Shown one piece after another: positions 55,080-62,253 of a stretch of 64,000 nt of DNA. Numbering within the stretch: position 1 is the stretch's first letter; the number at the start of each line of letters is the position of its first letter. The DNA is taken from contig NZ_CP019937.1 in assembly GCF_002117445.1 (NCBI RefSeq), forward strand, positions 2,229,501 to 2,293,500, given 5' to 3'. Source of the DNA: Ketogulonicigenium robustum. Lineage in GTDB: Bacteria; Pseudomonadota; Alphaproteobacteria; Rhodobacterales; Rhodobacteraceae. A program made the translations under genes and the position numbers. A model generated the notes under the pieces. That model worked only from the letters and a program-made list of their open reading frames with translations, did no database searches and had not been told where the DNA came from.

Positions 55080-56141
55080 TCAAATCCAGCCACCGCGCGA
55101 TAAAAGACCCAGTGCCTCTAGCTGACGCCATCCTTGCAGACGGACGGACGCCTCGCACCATAATGTGGGATTTTGCGCCAAGGCCGTATGATAATCACGG
55201 TATTGTGTGGGACGCGCGAAATGTTGCCCACGGGCCAGCTCTTCTTGCGATTTTGCGACGATCGTATCGAGGAATTTGGTGTGCATCAGCAGCCCCGAAG
55301 GCATCTCGCCGCCATCAGGCGCGTAAAAATGGTTCAGCCGTGCGGGCAGCGCGGAGTGGGTGGAATTGACGTAAACATAATCGCGCCGCCAGCGGATCAG
55401 CGGAACCTTGGTCAGGGTCGGGCCCTTGCGCGGATCGTCGGCAAAAAACACGCGGCTGCGTACGCCGCCCTGAATCCACAGGTTTTTCATACGATCTTGG
55501 ATGGTGATCGTGTAATTTCCGGCGTCGAACCACTGCAAATGTGCGAGCGGGTCGCCCCCTGCAGGCGCTGCGCCGACGGGGCCACGGGGGTAAAGATCCA
55601 GCATCATTGCCGGCAGCCTGTCCAGTCCCTGTCCATCCAACCACTGGGTCAGCGCATACAAATCGCGCGTTTCGTGATAGGGGTAAATCAGCAGTTCATC
55701 GACATCGAGGGTCAAGCACCATCGGTCATGCCCAAACCGCGCCAGCAAGCACGTCGCCCAATCCAACCCGAAGCGCGCCGCGCGATAGGCCGCCTGCGTC
55801 GTCCATACTGACACATCCGGCTGCGCCGCCAGATACGCGGCAGAGCCGTCATCAGACCCGTTATCGACACATAGAAAATGGGTGACGCCCAAACTGCGGT
55901 AGTGCTGCAGGAAATAAGGCAGCCGCGCCATCTCGTTGCGCAGCACCACCACCGCCAGTATCGCATCGGCGCCGATATCTGCCGTGCGGTCGACAACCGG
56001 CGTCAGCGCGCCTTTAGATGCAAAAGATCTGCGCAGCAGTCGCCTGCGGCGCAGATCCAAACGCACCTTTTGGTCGGCTGCGGCGTAGCGCGCGCGCAGC
56101 CGCTGCCATGGGCCCGCCTTAGCGCGTGCCACCCAATTCAT
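55080..56141 (-). CDS. GT2-type glycosyltransferase (GT92/DUF23-like), copy B
   Basis: A 353-residue paralogue of copy A with the same landmarks: VVLRNEMARLPYFLQHYRSLG, HFLCVDNGSDDGSA, LTLDVDELLIYPY, NLWIQGGVRSRVFF, and the LQGWRQLEALGLLSRGGW ending. A longer basic N-terminal region (about residues 1-55) precedes the fold. ATG 56141 is preferred; ATG 56153 is possible. Either start lies inside the galU 3' end, so the two genes overlap by 23 nt and are co-transcribed. Confidence 0.78.
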   Translation of the reverse strand: MNWVARAKAGPWQRLRARYAAADQKVRLDLRRRRLLRRSFASKGALTPVVDRTADIGADAILAVVVLRNEMARLPYFLQHYRSLGVTHFLCVDNGSDDGSAAYLAAQPDVSVWTTQAAYRAARFGLDWATCLLARFGHDRWCLTLDVDELLIYPYHETRDLYALTQWLDGQGLDRLPAMMLDLYPRGPVGAAPAGGDPLAHLQWFDAGNYTITIQDRMKNLWIQGGVRSRVFFADDPRKGPTLTKVPLIRWRRDYVYVNSTHSALPARLNHFYAPDGGEMPSGLLMHTKFLDTIVAKSQEELARGQHFARPTQYRDYHTALAQNPTLWCEASVRLQGWRQLEALGLLSRGGWI

Positions 56142-57018
56142 CCGCCACGACATGGCGCAGATAGTCGCCCAACTCGTCACGCAGCTCGGGGTGAGACAGG
56201 CCGAAGTGGACGGTCGCCTGCAGGAAGCCCGCCTTCGAGCCGCAGTCGAAACGCTGCCCGTCAAAGCGGTAACCGAAGACCTTGCCGCCTTTTTCGAATT
56301 CAGCTGCGATGGCGTCGGTCAACTGCAACTCGCCACCCGCGCCGGGTTTGATGTCGGCGATGTTGCGCATCACGCGCGGCGACAGGATGTAGCGGCCGAT
56401 CACAGCCAGGTTCGACGGCTGCGTGCCAAGCTTGGGCTTTTCAACCATACCCTGTGCTTCAACCAGACGCCCTTCGCCGGCCTTCACATCAAGCACCCCG
56501 TACGAGGAAATCATCGTGTCCGGCACTTCCATCGTCGCAACCATCGAGCCTTCGTTGCCAACTTCGGCATAGGCCTCGACCATCTGGGCAAGGCACGAGG
56601 GCTGTGCGGCAATCACATCATCGGGCAGGATAACGGCGAACGGCTCGTCCCCGATCAGCTTGGACGCGCAAGACACCGCATGACCCAAGCCCAATGCCTT
56701 GTGCTGGCGCACATAGGCAATCGCGCCGCTGTCCATGTTGCTGGGGGCCAGCGCGTCAAGCAGCTTGGTTTTGCCTGCATCACGCAGGGTCTGTTCCAGC
56801 TCGGGATTGTGGTCGAAGTAATTTTCGAGCGCGGATTTGCCGCGTGCGGTCACGAAGATGAAGTCGGTAATCCCAGCCTCGCGCGCCTCGTCGATCGCGT
56901 ATTGGATCAGCGGGCGGTCAACCAGCGTCAGAACCTCTTTCGGGACAGCCTTGGTGGCAGGCAGAAAACGCGTACCCAAACCCGCAACAGGGAAAACCGC
57001 CTTACGTACTTTCCGCAT
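56119..57018 (-). CDS. galU: UTP-glucose-1-phosphate uridylyltransferase GalU
   Basis: A 299-residue enzyme making UDP-glucose for polysaccharide and LPS synthesis. Nucleotide-binding GLGTRFLPATKAVPKEVL at residues 14-31, then the VDRPLIQYAIDEAREAG helix and the VEKP motif. Minus strand, between kdsB and the glycosyltransferases. Confidence 0.95.
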   Translation of the reverse strand: MRKVRKAVFPVAGLGTRFLPATKAVPKEVLTLVDRPLIQYAIDEAREAGITDFIFVTARGKSALENYFDHNPELEQTLRDAGKTKLLDALAPSNMDSGAIAYVRQHKALGLGHAVSCASKLIGDEPFAVILPDDVIAAQPSCLAQMVEAYAEVGNEGSMVATMEVPDTMISSYGVLDVKAGEGRLVEAQGMVEKPKLGTQPSNLAVIGRYILSPRVMRNIADIKPGAGGELQLTDAIAAEFEKGGKVFGYRFDGQRFDCGSKAGFLQATVHFGLSHPELRDELGDYLRHVVADELGGTR

Positions 57019-57120
57019 AGGAAAATCTCTCTCTCATTCGCAATCTTTGACGCCTGCATCAGGTGTCGGGGTTAAAAGATCAGCTGTTCGGTGCGGGCCG
57101 CACCGCGGAACAAGCGGGGT

Positions 57121-57921
57121 TTAGTTAACACCCATCTGAAACAGCATTGTTTCAATCCGCGGCACGTCCTCGGGGTTGTTCAACTCCCAAAACGCGCGCC
57201 CGCGGGCCTCTACCTCGACGCAGAGCACAGGGGCCCCGATGTCGAGAAAACGCAGTTGCTCCAGCCCCTCCAACTCCTCGAGGATCGAGGGCTGAGCCGC
57301 GACATAGCGTGCGAGCGCGGCCGGACGGTAAGCATAGACACCGACATGGTGGAAAACCGGTGTTTCGTCATCGTCGCCGTAGGTTTTGCCCCGATAGGGG
57401 ATAACCTCTTTCGAGAAATAGAGCGCGCGCTTGTCGGCGGCGAAAACGGCAGTAGTGCCGCCCACACGGCCCGCGCGGCGATCTTCCAGAAAGCCGTTCA
57501 GCGCTGCGCCATGCGTCCGCAGAACGGGGGTTGCTACATCGAATTGCGGCGCGGCGCGCAGGCCCGCAACCAACTCCTCGACAAACCATGCGGGCGTCAG
57601 CGGTGCGTCGCCCTGCAGGTTCACGACGATATCGTAATTGTCCCCCAGCGCGGCCAAAGCCTCGGCGCAGCGCTCGGTCCCATTCCGGCAGTCTGAGGAA
57701 GTCATTACCACTTCGGCCCCGAAGCCCTGTGCAACATCACGGATGCGTGTATCATCGGTGGCCACGACGACGCGGTCAACACCGCCAGCCGCCTTTGCCG
57801 CCAACCAAGACCGCTCAATCAGCGTCTTTTGGCTGCCGTCGGCGCCTTTCAGCGCAACAAGCGGCTTTCCGGGGTAGCGGGTGGATGCAAAGCGGGCGGG
57901 AATAACCACCAAAACAGACAT
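57121..57921 (-). CDS. kdsB: 3-deoxy-manno-octulosonate cytidylyltransferase (CMP-KDO synthetase)
   Basis: A 266-residue enzyme that activates KDO as CMP-KDO for the LPS inner core or KDO-containing capsule. Motifs IPARFASTRYPGKPL (about 6-20), VVATDD and NLQGDAPL are standard. It starts 6 nt after cysQ, so the two are co-transcribed. Confidence 0.94.
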   Translation of the reverse strand: MSVLVVIPARFASTRYPGKPLVALKGADGSQKTLIERSWLAAKAAGGVDRVVVATDDTRIRDVAQGFGAEVVMTSSDCRNGTERCAEALAALGDNYDIVVNLQGDAPLTPAWFVEELVAGLRAAPQFDVATPVLRTHGAALNGFLEDRRAGRVGGTTAVFAADKRALYFSKEVIPYRGKTYGDDDETPVFHHVGVYAYRPAALARYVAAQPSILEELEGLEQLRFLDIGAPVLCVEVEARGRAFWELNNPEDVPRIETMLFQMGVN

Positions 57922-57927
57922 GTAAAA

Positions 57928-58719
57928 TCAGGCTTTCAAATCGACGCTGGGTGCGGTCGCAATAAAGAAGGGGTTTTCGAAGCCCGCTTTGCCGTAGCGC
58001 AGCGGTTGGTGATCATCAAAACGCACCGTCACACCGCCGGCCCCGCGCAGTACGGCATCGCCCGCCGCGGTATCCCATTCCATCGTCCGTCCCAGACGCG
58101 GGTAGAGGTCGGCCTCGCCGGTGGCGACCAGACAGAACTTCAGCGACGATCCGGCGCTTGTCATGTCACGCACGGCGTATTTCGAAATGTAGTCGTCGGT
58201 TGCCTGATCGCGATGCGATTTCGAGGCAACGACCATCAGTCCCGCATTATCGGCAGACGACACCTGCAACACCTGCGTCGGGCCCGCGGCCTCGCCGAAG
58301 GGGCCGATTTCCTCGACCGACACGCCGTCGGCGCGGGTGTAGAACAAACGGCCCTTGGCGGGGGCGTAGACAACACCGCGCACCGGTTCGCCATCGACGA
58401 CATAGGCTATGTTCACCGTGAAATCGCCACGGCGCTGGATAAATTCCTTCGTGCCGTCCAGCGGGTCGACGATCAGGAACGTGTTGACGGCCTGCGCGTG
58501 GCTATCGGCCTGCTCCTCGGTCACCAGAGCAACATCGGGGAATGCGGCCCGCAGACCCGCCGAAATCAGCTTGTCCGCAGCCTCGTCGGCCAGTGTTACG
58601 GGGCTTTCATCTGCTTTTTGGGTGACACCCAGATCGTCGCCCTCGTAAATGCGTAAAATCTCGGCACCAGCCTCAAGGGCAAGGCTGCGCATCGTTTGCG
58701 TCAGCAGATCAAAGTTCAC
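57928..58719 (-). CDS. cysQ: 3'(2'),5'-bisphosphate nucleotidase CysQ
   Basis: A 263-residue inositol-monophosphatase-fold enzyme that hydrolyses PAP, the by-product of PAPS-dependent sulfotransferases, to AMP. Metal-binding residues are in VTEEQ, DPLDGTKEF and EWDTAAGDAV. Start taken as GTG 58719 (VNFDLLTQT), preceded by GGGGG; the longer frame upstream crosses the promoter region. It is the first gene of the minus-strand glycan operon that ends with a sulfotransferase, a sensible functional link. Confidence 0.92.
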   Translation of the reverse strand: MNFDLLTQTMRSLALEAGAEILRIYEGDDLGVTQKADESPVTLADEAADKLISAGLRAAFPDVALVTEEQADSHAQAVNTFLIVDPLDGTKEFIQRRGDFTVNIAYVVDGEPVRGVVYAPAKGRLFYTRADGVSVEEIGPFGEAAGPTQVLQVSSADNAGLMVVASKSHRDQATDDYISKYAVRDMTSAGSSLKFCLVATGEADLYPRLGRTMEWDTAAGDAVLRGAGGVTVRFDDHQPLRYGKAGFENPFFIATAPSVDLKA

Positions 58720-58861
58720 GTCGTGCCCCCAGTGTTGCCTGAATGTATTTGAACAATTATGCTGGTTTATACATCGCTCGGCAAGGAATAGACACGTATC
58801 CGCACTAAATTGCGGCAAAACACGCCGATGCGCCATCCCCCCAAGGAGGAGGATACAACAG

Positions 58862-59683
58862 ATGCAAAACAGAGCAGGTCGCGGCGCGACGACACACACG
58901 GTCTGGAGCATGCTGCTGCTGACCTATCACCAGACGGTGAACAACGTCCGCAAAACCCACCGCAACCCCGTCATCGCCCTGCTGCTGAACATCGCCCAAA
59001 CGCTGATGATGCTGGCGGGATTCTACGTGATGATGTCGGTCCTGAACATGAAAAGCGGCTGGCTGCCGGGCGATTTTATTCTGTATCTGCTGTCGGGAAT
59101 TTTCATCTTCTTTACACATGTCAAGGCGATGGGAGCCGTCAGTGGAGCAATGGGACCGACATCTCCAATGGCGCTCCACCGCCCACTGAACACGCTGATC
59201 GTCATAGCGGCGGCCGCTATTTCGGCGCTGTATCTGCAAGTGCTCTCACTGGCTGTGGTATTGTTCATGTATCACGCCATCGTCACACCGGTGACCATCG
59301 ACAACCCCGTCGGGGCCGTAGCAATGCTGCTGCTGGCTTGGTTCACGGGCGTTGGGGTCGGCATGGTGTTTTATGCGCTGAAAGTATGGTTTCCCAATTT
59401 CAGCACCATGGCGACGAATGCCTATTCGCGCGTGAACATGATCGCCAGCGGCAAGATGTTCCTTGGCAACTCGCTGCCGGCTTTTGCGCTGCCGCTGTTT
59501 TTGTGGAACCCGCTTTTCCACATCATCGACCAGTGTCGCGGGTTCGTCTTCGTGAACTACGTGCCGCGCAATTCAAACTGGGAATACCCGCTGTGGGTTG
59601 GGGTTGCTCTGCTGATGATCGGTTTCATGGGCGAGTCCTACGCCCGCCGAAATGCCTCCCTCAGCTGGGGGGCAACGCGCTAA
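58862..59683 (+). CDS. ABC-2 polysaccharide export permease (KpsM/RfbD-like), orphan
   Basis: A 273-residue membrane protein with six helices. The opening (TTHTVWSMLLLTYHQTV, about 10-26), the KSGWLPGDFILYLLSGIFIFF region and the FHIIDQCRGFVFVNYV end match ABC-2 permeases of capsule and O-antigen export. AGGAGGAG precedes the ATG at 58862. No ATPase (KpsT/RfbE) gene is adjacent. It is divergent from cysQ over 142 nt and may export the glycan built by that operon. Confidence 0.78.
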   Translation: MQNRAGRGATTHTVWSMLLLTYHQTVNNVRKTHRNPVIALLLNIAQTLMMLAGFYVMMSVLNMKSGWLPGDFILYLLSGIFIFFTHVKAMGAVSGAMGPTSPMALHRPLNTLIVIAAAAISALYLQVLSLAVVLFMYHAIVTPVTIDNPVGAVAMLLLAWFTGVGVGMVFYALKVWFPNFSTMATNAYSRVNMIASGKMFLGNSLPAFALPLFLWNPLFHIIDQCRGFVFVNYVPRNSNWEYPLWVGVALLMIGFMGESYARRNASLSWGATR

Positions 59684-59685
59684 CA

Positions 59686-59718
59686 AAAAGCCCGGACACC
59701 GTTGGTGCCCGGGCTTTT
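59686..59718. terminator. Bidirectional terminator between the export permease and the DUF475 gene
   Basis: AAAAGCCCGGACACC (59686-59700) and GGTGCCCGGGCTTTT (59704-59718) pair over 15 positions with a single mismatch, loop GTT. T-runs occur on both strands, so it serves both convergent genes. Confidence 0.88.
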
Positions 59719-59722
59719 GATT

Positions 59723-60772
59723 TTACCGCGCTGCGCGGTTGAACTTAATAGAGGCCCAGAGCGCCGTGCCGATAAACGCCGCGCCCAAAAGGCCCGTGAC
59801 CACCTCGGGCACCTCGACGTGCAGGGTCTGCACGAACATGATGACCGCCAACGTCAGGATCGAATAGAACGCCCCGTGTTCAAGGTAGCGGAACTGGGTC
59901 AGCGTCTGACGCTCGACCAGCATGATCGTCATCGAACGCACGTACATGGCACCGATCCCCAGACCGATGGCGATCAGGAACAGGTTTTGCGTCAGCGCAA
60001 AGGCCCCGATAACACCATCGAAGCTGAAGCTGGCGTCTAGCACTTCAAGGTACAGAAACGCGCCGAAGCCGCCCTTGGCAGCAGTGCTCATGGCGGCCTG
60101 CTTTTCGTCCAGCCCATGGCCGATCAGCTCGACCACAAGGAAGGTCACCAGACCCGACACGGCGGCGGTCAGGAAGGTCTCTTTCTCGGTTGCCGGAACG
60201 AAGTTGCTGAACACCAAGATCAACACCAGCACGACAGCCACTTCGATACCGCGCACGCCCGCCATGCGGTGCAGCCAAGCCTCGAAACCTGGCACCCAAT
60301 GCACGTCTTTTTCTTCGTTCAGAAAGAACTTCAGCGCGACCATCATCAAGAAAGCGCCACCAAAAGCGGCAATCGACACATGCGCGTCGTTGATGATGGC
60401 GGCATAGCGCGCCTCGTCGGTGGCGGCCAAGCGGATCGCCTCGATCGGGCCGATGCGCGCCGCGATCACTACGATCAGCAGCGGGAACACCACGCGCATC
60501 CCAAAGACGGCGATCAGAATGCCCCACGTCAGGAAGCGGCGCTGCCATTCAGGCGTCATGTCCTTCAGCTTGTTCGCGTTCACGATCGCATTGTCGAACG
60601 ACAGCGAAATCTCGAGGATGGCCAGCACGAACCCGACGAACAGGAAGCTCATCGCATGGGGAAAACCGCCCGCGCCCGAATTCCACCCCAACCAGAACGA
60701 CAGGGCGAGGCCCAATGCCGTAACGATGAAGGGCCATTTAAAATACCGTAAGGCGACGTCCATTTCACTCAT
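59723..60772 (-). CDS. TerC-family membrane protein of the DUF475 type
   Basis: A 349-residue integral membrane protein with nine or so helices. The duplicated acidic helix pattern EISLSFDNAIVNANKLKDM and EVLDASFSFDGVIGAFALTQ is the hallmark of DUF475/TerC proteins, associated with tellurite resistance, Mn export and stress. Start taken as ATG 60772; a GTG at 60778 is an alternative. A second, unrelated TerC architecture occurs at 34306. Confidence 0.88.
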   Translation of the reverse strand: MSEMDVALRYFKWPFIVTALGLALSFWLGWNSGAGGFPHAMSFLFVGFVLAILEISLSFDNAIVNANKLKDMTPEWQRRFLTWGILIAVFGMRVVFPLLIVVIAARIGPIEAIRLAATDEARYAAIINDAHVSIAAFGGAFLMMVALKFFLNEEKDVHWVPGFEAWLHRMAGVRGIEVAVVLVLILVFSNFVPATEKETFLTAAVSGLVTFLVVELIGHGLDEKQAAMSTAAKGGFGAFLYLEVLDASFSFDGVIGAFALTQNLFLIAIGLGIGAMYVRSMTIMLVERQTLTQFRYLEHGAFYSILTLAVIMFVQTLHVEVPEVVTGLLGAAFIGTALWASIKFNRAAR

Positions 60773-60889
60773 ATCCACGCTGACACTTTGGTCGCGAGAT
60801 AGGTTCTGGGCAGCGGTGCCACAAGGCGAGCGATCAGCTTTTCGTGATAATTAACCCAATCTTCACGATTTCTGATGAAAACTTAAGAC

Positions 60890-61666
60890 ATGACGGGATT
60901 TCAGGACTCGCTCTTCCGCTTTGCCCCTGCAGCCGCAGCCGACACATCACCGGCTGAGGACGAGGCCACGCCGCCGCCAGATACCGGCAAAGCCCCCAGC
61001 TATATCCGCGACCACCGCGCGCGCCTGCGCGACCGCTTTATGGGTGGCGGGGCCGACGCACTTCCCGACTATGAACTGCTGGAACTGGTCTTGTTCCGCG
61101 CCATTCCCCGCCAAGATGTGAAACCGCTGGCCCGCCGCCTGCTGGACCAGTTCGGCGATTTCAACGCCGTCCTTTCCGCCCCTGCCCCGCGTCTGGCGCA
61201 GGTCGAAGGCGTCGGCCCCGCCGTCGTTACCGAACTGAAGGTGGTCGAGGCGGCCGCCCACCGGCTGGCGCGCGCCCGCGTTTTACAGCGGCCCGTGCTG
61301 TCGGGCTGGGATGCGCTGCTGGATTACTGCCACACCGTCATGGCGCACCGCGAGGTCGAGCAGTTCCGCATTCTCTTCCTCGACCGCAAAAACATCCTCA
61401 TCGCCGACGAGGCGCAAGCGCGCGGCACGGTCGACCATGTGCCCGTCTACCCGCGCGAGGTCGTCAAGCGCGCGCTGGAATTGAACGCCTCGGCGCTGAT
61501 TTTGGTGCACAACCACCCCTCGGGCGACCCGACACCATCGCCGCAAGATATTGCGGTGACGCGGCAGATCGACGAGGGGTTGAAAGTGTTGGGGTTGGTC
61601 CTGCACGACCACCTGATCATCGGGCGCCAGCGCGAGATCAGCTTCAGATCCGAAGGTCTGCTTTAG
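60890..61666 (+). CDS. radC: RadC-family JAMM-domain protein
   Basis: A 258-residue protein with an N-terminal helix-hairpin-helix region (about 60-110, VEGVGPAVVTELKVV) and a C-terminal JAMM metalloprotease-like domain with HNHPSGDPTPSPQD. The role in DNA repair is historical and weakly supported. The ATG at 60890 is preceded by CTTAAGAC. It converges with the exported protein gene, overlapping by 3-4 nt. Confidence 0.92.
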   Translation: MTGFQDSLFRFAPAAAADTSPAEDEATPPPDTGKAPSYIRDHRARLRDRFMGGGADALPDYELLELVLFRAIPRQDVKPLARRLLDQFGDFNAVLSAPAPRLAQVEGVGPAVVTELKVVEAAAHRLARARVLQRPVLSGWDALLDYCHTVMAHREVEQFRILFLDRKNILIADEAQARGTVDHVPVYPREVVKRALELNASALILVHNHPSGDPTPSPQDIAVTRQIDEGLKVLGLVLHDHLIIGRQREISFRSEGLL

Positions 61667-62253
61667 TCGCCAAGTATCAGCGTCGCCAGCAATGGGCCGG
61701 GCACCGGACACGCGGGCAGCGCAAGGTCCAGCGGCAGGACGCGGCTGTGCAGTGCACTATCAACGCTGATCACCGTGGCCGTCAGGGTCTTGCCGCAATC
61801 GGCGGGGTCAAGCTGCACGGTCAGCGTGCGCTGGCCCGCCCAGAACATGGCATCAGGCCCCAGCTGCGTCGCATCATCCACCTTCACCATCGCAGGCGTC
61901 ATGGTGTCACCGATCAAGATCGTGCGGGCAGGCCCCGCTGCGACAGGCGCGACAGCGGCGGCGCTGGTGCCATCGGCCAGGCTGGCCATCAGCAAGGCCT
62001 CGGGCGATAGGGCGGGTAGCAGGGCGGTTAAGTGCCCTACGTCGTCCAGCTTCGCCTGAAAGGTCAGCGCATCGTGAAAAAGGGTGACCGTGGTTCCGGC
62101 TGCGCAAGGTGCATCCAGCACCGCGCGCACCAGACCCGCATCGGCGTCTTCGGCGGTGAAGGAAACGGCGCAGCTATCCGCCGCCGTTTGCGCGGCGGCG
62201 AAGGGTGCGGGCAACGCCACAAGCGCTGCAAGGGCGATGCCCGCTGGGCGCAT
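61663..62253 (-). CDS. Hypothetical exported protein downstream of secA
   Basis: A 196-residue protein with signal peptide (about residues 1-21, ending AAAQ) and four cysteines in the mature part. Pattern: CAVSFTAEDADAGLVRAVLDAPC near the start, TFQAKLDDVGHLTALLPAL in the middle, and LPACPVPGPLLATLILGD at the end. Unrecognised. Its ATG overlaps the secA stop by one base (TAATG), so it is translationally coupled to secA. The frame further upstream lies within secA and is not used. Confidence 0.7.
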   Translation of the reverse strand: MRPAGIALAALVALPAPFAAAQTAADSCAVSFTAEDADAGLVRAVLDAPCAAGTTVTLFHDALTFQAKLDDVGHLTALLPALSPEALLMASLADGTSAAAVAPVAAGPARTILIGDTMTPAMVKVDDATQLGPDAMFWAGQRTLTVQLDPADCGKTLTATVISVDSALHSRVLPLDLALPACPVPGPLLATLILGD

